Assembly: GCA_949825025.1 (NCBI GenBank)
Contig: OX463782.1
Location: 28,126,759-28,190,758, forward strand
Reading direction: 5' to 3'
DNA from: Siphlonurus alternatus
Lineage: Eukaryota; Arthropoda; Insecta; Ephemeroptera; Siphlonuridae
DNA length: 64,000 bases
Shown here: piece after piece, positions 1 through 15,100 of the stretch
How the letters are laid out: every line of letters begins with the position of its first letter
How positions within the stretch are numbered: position 1 is the stretch's first letter
Translations under genes and position numbers: made by a program
Notes under the pieces: model-generated
Seen by the model: only the letters and a program-made list of their open reading frames with translations
Told to the model about the DNA's origin: nothing
Databases searched by the model: none

Positions 1-44
1 CTTGTTTTTCTGGCATGTTGTTTTAAGTAAAATCGATCTTTCAG

Positions 45-150
45 GTCACTTTGTCGGCTGTAGCTGGGATAGGACTTTTAGGAGTCCTAGCATACAACCT
101 TCGGCGGAGAAGACCTACTTCAGGCGGAGGACGAAACACATCTTATGCTG
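45..150 (+). CDS. Miga: Miga exon (membrane anchor segment)
   Basis: The exon follows the acceptor ATCTTTCAG (ends at 44) and ends at the donor G|GTGAGTG. It reads VTLSAVAGIGLLGVLAYNL followed by four Arg and a Gly/Ser-rich linker. This is a short hydrophobic helix with a basic stop-transfer flank, as expected for the N-terminal mitochondrial anchor. It ends in phase 1 and joins G|AC (Asp) at position 3037. Confidence 0.85.
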
Positions 151-3100
151 GTGAGTGAAAGTAATAATACTGTACACAGTAATGTCAAAAGGGGTTGCTC
201 GAAATAAGGTGACAGTTAAGGTCCTCTTTTGATATTAGTGTATCCAATGTATGTCTATGATTTTTACAGTACACTTGAATAATTGCTTGACTTATGCATT
301 TGAGTTGAAATAATTAAGTGAAATTAACTGAAGACAAAAGATGGGGCAGTGTGTTGACAGGTTGCGAGATCGCCTAAAGTGCACATATGGCATATTTTAA
401 GTATACCAATATAACAGTATGCTAAAGTATGCTTAATAATTACAGTACTTGGATGCATGGGTTACGTTTCAAGAAATGATTGCTCCCCTTTGGTTAATTT
501 ATCTCAATTTGCACCCGAAGCAATGCACTCGTCTGTAGTTCCCTGTCATTCAACGATTGAATAGTTGTGTATGATACACTGGAGGACGGCTTAACTTTTA
601 ACGGCTGCTTTTGCCTCTGATTCATACACCATCCCTGATGTCACGACGCTGACTTTGATAAGCACATTTGATTGGCAAGCCTAACTCTCAAAGGTACCGC
701 CTTAGCCGCCAGCTCAACGCTTTCAGATATTTCACGTCTCCATGCACACAGACCAGCCGACTTTCCCAAAGGTTGCTGAAAATTGTTGAGTATTGGCGTC
801 ATAAAGTTAGTGCGCCCCCTAGTAGTAACTGCTGGAACTACGTGCGTCTGGCGAGGATTGCTATATATGATAAACATTGTAAAATCATGTAAATGCTCTA
901 TCAGTAGCCACAACATAATTTTATAGATATGACAACACCATAATTAGTTGTCAAACACTTTCGGACAAATATAAAAAAATATTTCAACTTCGTCGTAAGT
1001 GATTTCTTTCCTATATATTTGATAATTTTTGTGATTCTCCCCATGCTATAGGTATTGCCGTATCCTTGATGCAAAGAGCAAAATTTGCAGACGTCAGCGC
1101 CATCTCTTGGTCCTTTATGTCCTCTATAGAGGTTTCTCAATTCAATGTCCTGGGCCACCTTCTTATTAAACTGTCCTTGCCTGCCATTGAACATCCCTTT
1201 CGTCCATTGGTAACTGATGTTTATCTTGTCTCCTGACTGTTTAAGATTTTCCATGGTTTTCAACGGGTAAAAACAAAAATCACCTTTCAGATTTTTTTTT
1301 TCTGTTGACATTTATGAAAATGTTAAATTCAGAGCTTTAATTTGATATAATTGTTATTTAGCTTTAAAAAATATAAAGATTTTTGGGACACCATGTATTA
1401 TGAATTGTACATATTTTTAGTAGTATCATAGACAATACTGTATAGTTAAAAAAAAATATTTATTAGTGTGAAATAACTTTATAAAAAATGTCCTGTAAAG
1501 AGTTCAAAAGAATAAAAAGAGGTGAAGAGTTTTTACCTATAAAATATTGAAATGATTTCGCGGAAATACAAGGTTTGAGCTGAATTGAGTATTTGTCAAC
1601 AGATGGCGCAGTAGTATAAAATTGAACATTTTTTGCATTTTTTTTTCAGCGGGAAGTAACCAGAACCTTTTCAAAAACGTTCCTTTGTCCCAATACTTTT
1701 ATCGCGAGTCCTGATTTCTTTTACGCCATAATATAATGAGATATGATATGACTCATACTCTGAGATTAATATTAATAAAAATGTAAACCATAAATTATTG
1801 AATTATTACGCTGGAACAGCTGACTCGAAGTGTGGTGCGTGACTCGCGTGTGTGTGGGTTGTTCATTGAGCGGTCGAAGGCGCCGCGCTGTCTAGACTGG
1901 CGGCGCCGGCGCCTGGAGACCTGGCGCCTCACGGCCAGCTGAAACGCCATGTCACCCCCGCCCCGTGATCAGGTCGTGACCTTGAGATATACCTGTCCCC
2001 CTCAAACCAGCACAAACGTCGAGAAAGCCTTAAAATTACTAGCGAAAAAATCGGAAATATAAACATGTTTTTCACCTTGTTTATGTATATGTAAACATAG
2101 TATAATAAACATATAATTAGATTTCAAGTTTTACTTCTCGCGCTGAAATGAGTTTAGCAATTTAGCAGCTTTAATGGGCTCATCATCGACTGCATGAAAA
2201 ATACGTTAATGGTATATTGGCGTATTTTATATATCCTTATTTTTATATCAGCTTAGACGCTTATCTCTACCATGTCTCAGTATTTTAAGTCTGAAGCTAT
2301 AAACTTTGTTTAAGAGACTTTTCTAATTTTGATTACAGATTCTAGCAATTAATTCCACAACTTCAAAAAGTGTGCGACGCTTAGGGCACCAATATACTGT
2401 AGTACGATCGTATCGTGAAGCTTTTACTAACGATTTGCCGAGGGCGACATTGTTTATATGGCTTAAGTTTCATTTTACAAATTTGAATTGCATTAATTTG
2501 AAATCAATCTTTTAAATCCATAAGAATTTTAAAACATTGTTGATTGAAATCAGTGAAACGCTTTTTCCAATAAATTATTTCACAAACAGCAAGATACGGA
2601 TTGTGTGGGTTAAAAAAATGTGCAAACATTTTGGTGTTGCAATATTTTATTACTGTAGACTAGAATACTTTTTCGTTCAATTAAAAATCGTATTAAATTA
2701 ATTCAAAAGACTTGGAATATATATAGCAAATATTTACACTTAACATTTAATGTTACAATTAAAAAAATATAATTTTGAAACATTTTCGTTATCAAAGTCT
2801 TCATTAGTAGAACATAATTTTATTTTAAAGAGAGTTTGCATCTGAAATCATGGCCCTTTGTAATAATATGCTGTACTGATATGAAGAAAAAACAAATAGG
2901 ATGCCTATATCCACAGAGCTCCTAGAAAATCATCGAAGCTGCACAAAAAATTTAACCAACATTTTATTTTGTCTCTTCATATCGGCTGGTACCGGTACAG
3001 AACATTATGGTCACCTTCATGCCTGTTACGTTTCAGACTTGCTGACAGGCGGTGCAGGCTCTGTGGTGAGCGGTAGCAGCAGTCGGCGTGCCGGTAGTAT

Positions 3101-6100
3101 CTACCGGCAACTACCCACGTTGGGTGAGCGACCACCGATGCCGGTGTCTGGATCTGCGCTGGACGCGGGCAATGGCATGTGCGGCCTGCCCACTGAGCAG
3201 CTCACGCCTCAGCAGCTGGGAGCCATGGGTGAGTACCAATCTTTGCGTGGTCCGATCAACATTACCGGTAAATCTGCAGATTCATGCAGGATCATACATT
3301 GTGACAAGAACTTATATAAAGCTCGTTAAAAAAAAAAAAAAAAAAAAAAAAAATGGTCTGTTGGCTTCGCGGATCAATTTTCTCAGGTGTGGTGCACTCA
3401 CAACCCTCAGGTGTGTAGCGCGCTCCAGCTGGTGCCCTCATAGTCAGTAGGACAAATGAAATGACTTTTGATCTGTACTACTAAAAAAAATCTTAATTTA
3501 CATCAGGTAGTATCCAAAAATATGTAATAATATTCCATGGAACTTCGTAGCGAATTTTACTTCTCTACGTTAGATTACGCTCAAGCTAAGATGAAGTATT
3601 TAACTTCGCCTTGAGGTTAGATAGGCAACTTGTTCAGCAGCAGCCAACTTCGTTTCGGTGCAAAACAAGTCATCTAATAACCTCAAGACGAGATGATAGG
3701 AAGACGAAACTTTTATAAAAGCTTGGATTGAGTGTATTTATACACACACAAGGTTGAATACCTGGGAAGGGTCACAAAATATTCTTAACTTCCAGCAGCG
3801 TTAATTTAAAATATTTTTGTGGTTACTTTCGCGGGTACAATAGTGATCAATCCATTTCAATATTAATTTTCATTTCATTCTCTGAGCTTCTAAAATTACT
3901 TTTTTACTTAGCAAAGAAAGCATACAGTAGGTATATATTCCAGGTGACTAAATTAGTTTTGAAATGTTTTTCTTGTAGTTAAAAAGACACTGACAAATAA
4001 ACTACCCCAGTGGCTGCACGCAACCGACCAACAAAGCTTAAATATTGCATCAAGCCGAGACAAATAAATTACGAAACTTAAATTTATGCCTGTGTTAAAT
4101 GTTTTGTATAATGAGAATCTTTTCTAACGAGAAATTAATTTCAACAAAATAGTTAATGTTAAAGTATTTTCAAGTCATATAATGACCTATTTAACATTTA
4201 ATTAAATTTGCTTCTCTTATCCTGCTAGAAAATGTCGTGAATTAATTTAAAAAACTCAAATGTAGACTCATGAATTATTTTACATTTTGGTAATTATGGA
4301 GGAAATTATTTAAAATTATTCCAAAAAACATATGAATAATAATGTAAATTATATTATTCTTAATATTCTGCCTCACTTTTGTACACGACACTTTTTCTTA
4401 CTATGCAAATACCCTTGAGAGTACATAATAGAAAAAAACTGTTCAAAGTGTTTGTTGTAATGGGCGTGCTACTTGCATTTTCCATTGTACTTGAAGTCGT
4501 GACTCAACTCATGTATGACCGTCATACTCAGGGAGGTACTCTGCATGTCACATGTGACGCAGACCTAGGATGACCAAACGTGATGTGCTTTTGTTATTCG
4601 GAAGAATCAGATTCAAGAGTTTCGATTTTATTTCTTAGAAATATACGAACGTGCGTTTCATCTTAAACTAAATCTTATATTTACATATTAAATTTCTTCC
4701 AGAGAACTGAACTTGTATATAAATAAAAATTCTCGTATATTATGTTTCGAAAATCACAACAACAAAATAAATCATTGGGTATTATATACAAATTTTTGTT
4801 TTCGATAAGTATAGATATTGGAGATAGTTTAATATATACGTTTTGTTATTATGTATAAAACAATAGGAAGGTGGGAACGTAATAAAATATTCTCCAGATA
4901 TTTTTGGCAAGACTCCAAGTAAGATATACATATAATATTGCATGCGGGTGTTTTATGTATTATTTATATTATACTGAGGTATATAATAATAATATATAAT
5001 TATGAATGTGCATGATGGAGAAATAATACTGTTAAATAAGAAATGAATTTAAAATACACAAAGTTACAATGTATGTCAGTACAACGTAAGAAAGAAAAAC
5101 AAAAAAGAACAGAATTCTGATATTAAAATGTTTTATTTTAGATCAAAGATGTAATAAAAATAAATATATATTTTTGTTGTCAGTTGGAACATATCAAACG
5201 CCCGTTCGCCCGCTTGCTTGTCTGTATTGAAGTATCCCGTTTTGGAGTACACAACTATAAATGGATTTTCAGACATAGAGATGAAAGGTTAACCACTTTT
5301 TTCCCCAGATGAGATGCTGTAGCAGCAGCATCTTTCATCTTCATATACGTGACGTTGAACTGTGATACTGCTGAGATTTTTTGGGGGTAATGTCGCGATA
5401 TTAAGTTGGACTAATCGACGTCCAAACCCAGCTTGACTCGGCTCCACCAACCATACGAGAATAACGGGATATTATAAAAGGCTAAAATATAAGCTAATGG
5501 TATTATAGTACCAGTATTACAGTCATTGCCCTTTCTATATTAAAAACCGTATGAAATTTCACTACATTTTTTTTTTTGTGCTGCAATGAAAATACATAAC
5601 ACCTTTTTAATTATAATAAAAGTAAATAAAACTCTAAAGAAAATAAAAATTAACTATTTTTTGTGTAATTATTTTGTTTTAATAAGGCCTAATAACTTTG
5701 AAATTATGACAGCCGCAAACATTTCCCAAGGCTATATTCTCTTCAAATAAAAATGTTTCAGTTGTAGAGGAAATAAACCACCGAATGACGCGAATAATTC
5801 TGTAACCACAAAATTGCATTACGCTCAAAAATTCTTTGTTGATTTAGTGAAAAATTGAGTCGCAGTTAAAGAAAAGATAATCATTGCTCTTTGCGTTTCC
5901 TTTTTAAATATATTTTTTACTGACAATTAACTCAAGAACTTTTTACTCAGTTTACAATATTTGCAATTAACTTGAAAGAATTATTTCATCGGGCTGTTAT
6001 AGCTGCAAAATATTCATTATAAATAAATTTCAAATGTAAATATTATATTTATTTCGATTTTTATTCAAATATACAAAAAAAATCTTCAGAGTTTCATTCA

Positions 6101-9100
6101 AATTAAGTAATGTTTTTCTTTTAAACCAATTAATTATTATTATTAAAACGTTTCCGCATTAAGTATTTACCATCTCTGTCTAAAGTGATGTTATTTGTTT
6201 ATATTAATAATTGTTTAAAATAATTATATCGATGTTATGTTCTCCAATCCGCATTGTTAAAGATATAGCTTGAATAAAGTTCAAGTTAAAAGTTAAGTAA
6301 CCTTCTCTGAGCGGCAATAGGTAACTACTGCATCGTCTCTAGGTTGCTAAGCTATATAATCTGGTTGGTCGGCGAGTTTGCCTGCATGCGGTATTGATCC
6401 GGTGTGACGCGACGCCACCAGCATGCAGAACGACGTGGCTCTGGCAGTATCTCGTCCTACACCACGTGCCGCGAGCAAGGACGGGCTTGTCCTAGTCCAG
6501 ACGGCGCCACCAGTACACGAAAGCCAAAACAACCAACGTAATGACCCTAAACTTAATATTATTATAGACGATAAACTATCATCGAGCTAACAAAAATATT
6601 ACCTTTGTTTCCCACGTAAATTTTATAAAATTGTTCCTATAAGTGAGATTATTACATTTTGTGATGTAAGTTTTGTAAACTTCGTGAGGTTTTATATATA
6701 TGAAATTTCTCTTTAGTAACATATTTTTTCTTTTTTTTTTTTCTTGTAATTTATATTAATAATAAAGTTTTCTTGCATGAGTTAAAAAAAAATCGTTTAA
6801 ATTTAATGGTTAAAAACTTTTACTGTATACGTGTATGTTTAACGAAATAGTTAAAACTTTAAATTAAAATTGTTTTTGAAAATTTAAAGTATAATCGATT
6901 TCACCCTTCCCCCTCTTTCTCTTTAATTTCTTTTAAACATTTGTAACACTTGCTGAATTTAAAATTTTACGTTTATAAAAAGGAAATAATGTATAAAAAA
7001 AAGTACAAACATAAATTCCTTCAAAGTTTTTTTTTTTTACTGTAACAAAAATCAGTGTACATACATCAAATACAATCGTTTGCGCTAGCTATAACATTGT
7101 TGGCTTCTTACATACATTTATTTTCTCTTTTCTTTCTTCTTCGTCTTCTTATATATAATTTACTTTGCACTGATGACGTGCATGTTGCTGTATGTACTGT
7201 ATATAATATATATATGTATGTAAGTCCTAGTGTTATTTGATTATACTTGGTGAGTTATTAACCTCCTCTTACAGTGTATCATAAATTCCTACGTCACATA
7301 TGTACACACATTCATAATATACTGGAGTCTCTCTCATATATTTACATCGTCACGAACTAAAATATTAAAAACATTACATTCCATATTCACGCAGCATCTT
7401 TCGTCCAAAATATGGACCAACTTCTACCAAATTTCTTTTCAATGCAAGCAAATTAAACAACCAAGTATCAAATTTTATATTTTGTACACATGGTTCTATT
7501 TTATAATTTTTTTTAAAGCCCTCTACTTGAGAGTTTTGGAGAACAAAAATTTTGAAACATTAAATTTCTGATATCAATTTTCATTTTGTTTTTAAAAATA
7601 ATTTATTTCATTTTTCTTTCACAGATTTCCTAAATAGCCATAAATAAAAGTGAGTGCAAGATTTATTTATTGTTAGACATTAATTATTAATATGTAATTA
7701 TGATAATTTTAGGCCTATAATATTTTAAATGGAAAATAAAAGATTACATGGTTAAATTAAATATATTCACTTGCAAATTCACCAGAAGTTTTTTAAACCT
7801 ACATTTATTTCACTTATAATATGTACAGTTTGTTGGTTAGCCAATTTTTAAATACACAAAACTTTTAATTATTTTTTTATAGCATTATTATAACTACACA
7901 ATCTAATTGTTTTTGAAATTATTACTAGTAATATATTTGATACAGGCATGCTTATAGACATTAATTTTTTTTAAATATAATTAAAGTCGGTATAATGTGT
8001 GCTAATAATTTATGTCTGCCTCGCGAATTCCTTCTTTATTTTTTTTCTTTCTTTGCGCGAATTTTTAATTTCAACCCTAATCAAACATTTTATCTTTCCC
8101 GCCTTGCACAAGTCATTAATAACGTATTTACTTCATCATTGTATGAACTAGAATCACAACTGGTTTCAAAAAGGTATGCTCAAACCTTTTTTTGTTTAAT
8201 TATTTATTTTTTCTTGAACTAATTAAAAAAATTATTTCAACTCACAAAAAAATATATTTTATTCCTTTGAACTATTCCCCCGACACTTATAAACTAAATG
8301 AACTCACTCTAAATTATTCTTATATTAATTTTTATATTATACAACAATTGGCGACACATTGAATGAAGGCCTTTTTATTTTTTAATTCATACGGTTAAAT
8401 TATTAACCGAATTAATTGAACAATGCGGTACAGAGACTTACTTTGTTTCAAGCTGTTTAATATTATACAAGCAATAAATTACAATTAATATTTTGAAATA
8501 TAAAGAAAATTAATTAATATCCTCTTTTCAATATCATCATGGTTATTATTATTATTATTATAGACCTCTATCATTCAATCAAACTTTAATTCATATAAAT
8601 CGCATGGTTTGTCAGAAATTAATTATGATTTATAATGTTTTTTATTTGAATGATGACCTCCTTGTATTTAATATAATTTCATTTTTTTAAGAGCTTGTAA
8701 CAAATACTCTGTAATACTGAAGGCTGCTAACAAACAAAATAATATTGAAGCTATAATACAGGTTGCGGAGACTGCTTAATTAGGCGGCGCGTGTATTTTG
8801 CATTTTTACAGCCTCCTATTTCTTTTTTCATATTTTTTTTATTTATTGGGTCAAAACTCCGCAGCAGCGCGCGAGTACTTTTTTAGTCTAAGTACCTGTT
8901 CTGAATGGTAGAGACATGGCAAACAATACTATAACGAAACTGGTGAAAGTTAATGGCCTTTGTCTTGATCCCTCAGAGCCAGCTGACATTGGTTTATTTA
9001 AAGACTGCTGTGCTGCCTTATTGGTACTTTCATCTGTCTCATCTGATTGCATTGATGAGTTGACATCGACTGACGCGCCATCTGGGACCAGAATCTGGTT

Positions 9101-12100
9101 CGCTGCCACGGTCTTGATGGTCGTCGTTGTGGTACCCACTGTAGTACTTGGTGGTGTCGTTGTAGTTGTCGTTGTAGTCGGTACCAAAGAACCATCATGT
9201 AGGAAATAGTGTGCACCGTATTCAACTTTTACTCCTTGTAGAGATACCTGTAAACAAAAAAAAAAATAAAGAATTGATTAATATTTTTTGTTTTTAATTT
9301 TAACTACTGGAATTATAATAACAATAGGATGGTTAAAATGAATTACAATGCCTAAAGCTACAAGAAGGTAAATCATGCGGATAAAAAGAAAAGAAGGAAA
9401 GGTATGTAGCCGCAAGCCACACAAGTAAAGCGCTGACTCGTTTTCTCGCGAGCGTTCAAGTCTCCTGTGGTTCTCACGCGAGTCTCTTGTTACGATGGTG
9501 AACACTTCCTGCCGGCCTGAGTGCAGCGCGATGTTGCTCGTGGTCATGGACCTCCCGCCGTACCACATGACGTCACTCAGGTGTGAAAACCTTGATTATC
9601 AAGTAGGCGTTGCCACAATGCTTTGGTGTTACTTGGTCTTTGTTGTTATCCGTATCTAAATTTTTAATTTGATTCTTTTAAATATTTAATTATCTCTAAC
9701 GAAAAAATTCCTTTCTTTATAATTTGATAAAATGTAATTTAATTAAAGTATTGGTTTCAAATTTCATTCTGTTTCAATTAAAACTTTTATCAAACAAAAA
9801 TATCACTCCTTTTAAATTCTCCTTTATGTCTACCACGGTAGCTTCATTCAACTTTTCTCCCCCTCTTCATATAAATCGATGCTTATTAATTTCTACGAAG
9901 CGTGTTGGTGTTATTGTTTCACCGTATATTTATGACGTGATTAAAATTAGAGCTGTCAAAATATTCTGAGCTAAAGTTCTGGTTGTTTTTACAGGAAGTA
10001 ATTTACCTTACTTCATTTCCCGTAGTTTGTCAATTGAAAGTTCGAGTCAGTGGACATTAACAATAACAAAGGTGCAACATAAAAAAATGCCACCTGCCAC
10101 TCTAATTTATGTCATTATTTGATTAATCGTGTAATAATAGGTAGGAGTTTGACATATTGATGGAGTATTTAAAACGTGCACTTAATTGTTCATTTGACGT
10201 GGAAATTATTTCCGAAAATGCATGCTGCGTGCATGGAAGAAAAATAAATTCACAACATAAATACAATTCCTCTCTTTAAAAGCTTTCGTTCATTTATTTT
10301 CATTACGGCATTTATTTAAAAAAAAAAGTTACGTGACCCTCGGAATAATGACTCATTAATCTATTTTTATACCATTCTATATACGTTAATTGAGTTCACG
10401 CATTACTGCATCTCATACATGTTAATTGACTTTTAAAATTTCCGGTACCTAGGTATAGCGTGTGATAACGATATAAGGTTAACAAAAAAAAACATGCTTA
10501 ATGTCATCTTGATGGCTAGACAGTTGGTTTACCTGGTGCATGGTTCCGTTGATGATTCTTTCTCTCGTCTTTCCATCGCTGTAATGGGCTACTAGACGAG
10601 CAGTATATGGGATTTCGCTCAGCGTGTGGTTGCCTGTGACTGAGATATTCTGAGCAGTGTCAGGTAATAGCGCAGCCTGGACGGTGAGTGCCTGCTCGAA
10701 GCCAGGTCGAGTAGAGTTGACACCCCATGCGAGTACACGTGGCCGTTGTTCTCCAGGGAGTTGGATGCTGGTCTCCATACCTCGTAACATGCCTCGTGCC
10801 TGACCCCAGTATTCACTACTAGGTTCGTTCCAGTACGTGAGAGCCGTGGCCACGTTCTTTGTCCCGTGTGACGACGCATCGTTACTCTCCTCGTTCTGCT
10901 CCTCGTCTTCCCCGTCACGACGTAACACCGTGGTAGCGAGCACCTTTGGTGTCTGCTGGAGCTGTTGTAACCAAGAGAATAAATTAGATAAAACCTATTA
11001 GTTTTTATGTTGAAAACTAAACAGTAAATTTTATTCAGGTCTATTTAATATTCCTTATTTAATTAACAACAGGAGAAAAACAGATAAACATTTGTCAAAC
11101 CTTGTGTATATTGTATAATTAGTACCTAGATGTCTAAAATTTTGGCAGGTTGATGCTAACAAGACCCTGGTCATGTAACGATGTTTATTAATATACACTC
11201 AGGTGACTCAGGTAACACCAAATAACAAATATTTCTACTGTACAGTAGAATTCGTCTAAATAGACAAGAATGTTGAATTTACACCTAACACTGACTTTGT
11301 ACAAAATTATGTCAGCCTGACTTTCATTTTTTTTGTAAACAGATTATATTTATAATATGCAGTATAATAAAGTTATCACCCCTGAGTATTTTTTTTACCT
11401 GAATTAATTAACCAGGTATTATAAACAAACCCCCCTTCAAGACAACGTAAAAACAAAATTATGATACTTGAACGTGGTTATTATTTATCCTCTATATACA
11501 TAATTATTTAACAAAACATTTTTAACTTTTTTAGTTAACAATGAATTGTCTTAATAAATTGCATAATTTATTATTCTTTTTTTTTTTTATATGGAGCACG
11601 ATTTTTATCAGACCAACTCACATGGGCATTCTATAATTTATTTGACCTGTTAACTTGCATGCACTATTAACAGCAGGTTATAAGATATACGGTCGACCCA
11701 ACCGTGATTTTGAATGTTCTAGACTAAAGCCTAGCGTGAATATATAAAACTTGAACATTTTTTTATCATATTCTTTTTACTTTTTAATCTCTGAGGGGAT
11801 TTTTAAAATATACATATTTTATAAAAATCTACATTTTATCACATATAATGATCGTGTTTGATTAATTTATTTTTTATGTATTTATAGATTATATCATTTA
11901 TAATATTATATAATAAAAAAAGAGTTATTGACCCACATTATAATAATGCAACTAAAAAATATAAAAATATTTATGATTTTTGCTTCAGGGCATGCATTTA
12001 TATTATATATGATATCATGAATTTAAAAGTGACGAGTTATTATTATATAACTTTTGACACCTATTACTTATTTTCTATACCTGCATGCATGCGTGTTGAT

Positions 12101-15100
12101 TCATTTCTTCAAGTTTCTCTTTTACACCTTATTCAGTATTATAATTTTATATGGCAAGGTAAAATATATGCGGTGTAGAATAAAGAAATCATTAGTTAGA
12201 TCTGTGAAGAAGATTATAAAGAGAGAGTCTAGAAATTTTTCTGATTGAAGATAAATCAATTTAAAAAAAAAAACTGGAGCAAACAAGCCTGTGTCAATAT
12301 CATTGGTGGCGTATACCCAAGGGGATGGGGACTAGAAATGTGTGCATAGGACCAACTACATGTGTACCTTTGAGGCAAACCCAAGAATTTTTCCACTGGT
12401 AAATTACTGAGCTCTCTAGTGAACAGATGTATGATCCTAGTTTTAAATCAGAATTTATTTCGAGTCATTTTATGATAGGTAAATGAAAAGATAACCATCA
12501 AGGTAATAAAATAGTTTTAACATGGTACATTGTTTACTTTTAGTTGACTAATTAACAGAATAATATGTTATCTAGCATTTAGTGGACAACCGGCTGTATA
12601 ATATAATGCTGCAGTAATATTAAAAGCAGGCTTGTAACTATAATATATATACAGTACAAGTGTGCTCGTTATCATATTATATAGTAAAGATAAATAATGT
12701 GCTATAGTAATTATAATATGAAAACCCATGCAAGCTTACTATGGTAAAGTCGGTGTGATAAAAGTATAAAGGCTCATTTGAAGCGCCGCTACAGTAAAAT
12801 TGATTTGATATTCCCGCCAGAAGTACCCGGAAGTGGGAGGTTTCTGATATTTATATTCGCATTTTGAAATTTTGGTTATAGATTCGTAAGAAGAGTACTA
12901 ACAAGTTTGCAAACTTGAAAGACTCGGATATAAACAAGAAGATCAGAAACCTTTAATTTCCGGCTACTTCCGGTGGGAATATTACATAAATTTGCCTGTA
13001 GTGGTGTACTTTACCTTGACACGTCTCTCGTTGAAGCGCACGTTGACGAGCTCGTAGCGCACGGGCTCCATTTCTAGCAGCACCTCGCCGTCCTGGTAGT
13101 CGCGCTCCACCCAGCTCTTGCCCTCAGGTTCCACCACGAATACGCGGCCCAGGCCCACGCTCAAGTCCAGTCGGCCCAGGTAGTGTGTCTGACGTGCGTC
13201 AGGACCTGCACGTCTGAAATCGCACATGAAATAGTCACAAACTAATAAACTATAATTGATTCTAAATGTGTAGTGTCAAAATATATATAGAGAACCAATT
13301 AATACACTAATCTTTAATTAATAGAACCTAAAAGCTTCAGCTCTAATAACCAAAAGTATCACTCTCATGAACTATATTATTCTGTAAATTACATCTGGAA
13401 TGCTATAACGTATTATAATATAGTATAAAGCAAGCTTTGAAAGTATATCAATTAAGTAGTATCAATCGGTTACAGACAAAATTTCTGCTTGATGGAATTG
13501 AAATTTATTAAAAAAATATCTTGAATCCTGCCATTATTTTACTGACCCATATCATTTGTCTGTTACACCTGTGTGGTTTGTTCTTTTTCCTTTTAAATAA
13601 TGAATTTACATTTTTTTATCGTTATTTGTATGTTATAAATTACTTTGTGTCAGAAGTTTCCCCGCTAGACTTATCATATAACCACCGCGTGCAGTCCAAA
13701 TTAAAACGTAGCCTGAAGGCCGCAAATCTCCATATAAACACACCTGTAATACTTCCGTCAAGTCCCACAGGTGTGTGATGTTACTATTGTATTATTTTCA
13801 ATTTTTACATACATTTTAATATTCATGTTATAATATAGTTGAAATAATATTAAAATTAATTAATAATGTATATAATTTTTATGTTATAAATATTTTTTCC
13901 CCTAGTCCGGAAGTAAGCTGATCATGTTATGGTTAGTTACCTTCTCGCTACATATGCCAGTCCATCTGCAGCCACTGCTCCGAAGGGTCTGCCGTTGAAC
14001 CGGGTCCATTTTCTCCATTGCAGTCTGCCAGCTCCCTCTAGGTTTCTCAACACATCATAACGCTTGACTTGCATCACCTGCTTGGCGAGCGACACGATGC
14101 ACTTGTCACCGAGCAGTGCACCGGGCAGCAAGTCACCGTTGTGTCTCGCACGACACACCAGAACCGAACCACTGTCCTCGTCATCGTCAGCGTGCATACG
14201 AATCTCCTCGTCAACCTCAGTCAATTCCACTACCTCGTCAGCCTCGTCATGTTCCTCGTTCGTATCATCAGCAACGTAGTCTGTAAGAGGAAAAAAAAAA
14301 TATTCAGGTTATATTGTGAGGAATATTTTATAATTGATGAAAAAAATACATTAATAATATAGGCATTGTTATGAATATATTATTGTCATATTTGCAAATT
14401 TATGTTAATTTCATGGTTCTGAAGATATCAGATATTAATACAGAAATTTGATCGAGAAAATCTACATAAACATTAGAAGAAAGGGAAAAAATTAGACAAA
14501 TAATTCTACAATAACAGTAATTTTGCTGCTACAGCCACGTTATTCATCCTAAATTACTAAATTTAATTGAAGAAACGTGGAAACTTCAATCCAGATGGTC
14601 TTTAATGATATTATTGCCGTTCAAATGTACCTAATTCTTACTTACCGTCCGTGGCGTCAGGTCTGAGCGCGGCGCCCCGCACGGCCTCTGCCACGGATCT
14701 GCCGGCCTCTGCACCGTGCACCCAGCGCAATGTACTGGAGGTGGGTGAGGTGGTGGACCTGGTCAGCAGACGCACGCTGTCGTCGCCGCGTGCCACACCT
14801 AGTAATAATACCAGTGCCACGCCGAGCCACCTTGTTGAGCCCTGATGAGTCATACCTGCAACACCAACATGTCAGTCTATGAGCTAACTTCCATCAGCTT
14901 TAAATGTTATAGAATATATAGTGAATTCTTAATATATATATCAAAGAGGTCCAGAGAGGGTACACATATTTTTGTTTTCTGCTGAAATTTGGTGTGAAAA
15001 GTCACTGCAAGAGTTAACAATAACATTAATTTCCAAGGTTGCGTATAATATGCAGATTAATTGTTGTGAATGGGGCAAATCATTATTTAGCTTACGGTGG

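Noticed and set aside
2901..3329. 142-codon frame on the + strand as a separate gene
   Set aside because: Its middle is the Miga exon 3037-3228; the outer parts are intron read-through past good splice sites.
5200..5460. GC-richer patch as a LINE or retroelement fragment
   Set aside because: Translated frames are short and interrupted, and no reverse-transcriptase motif is visible.
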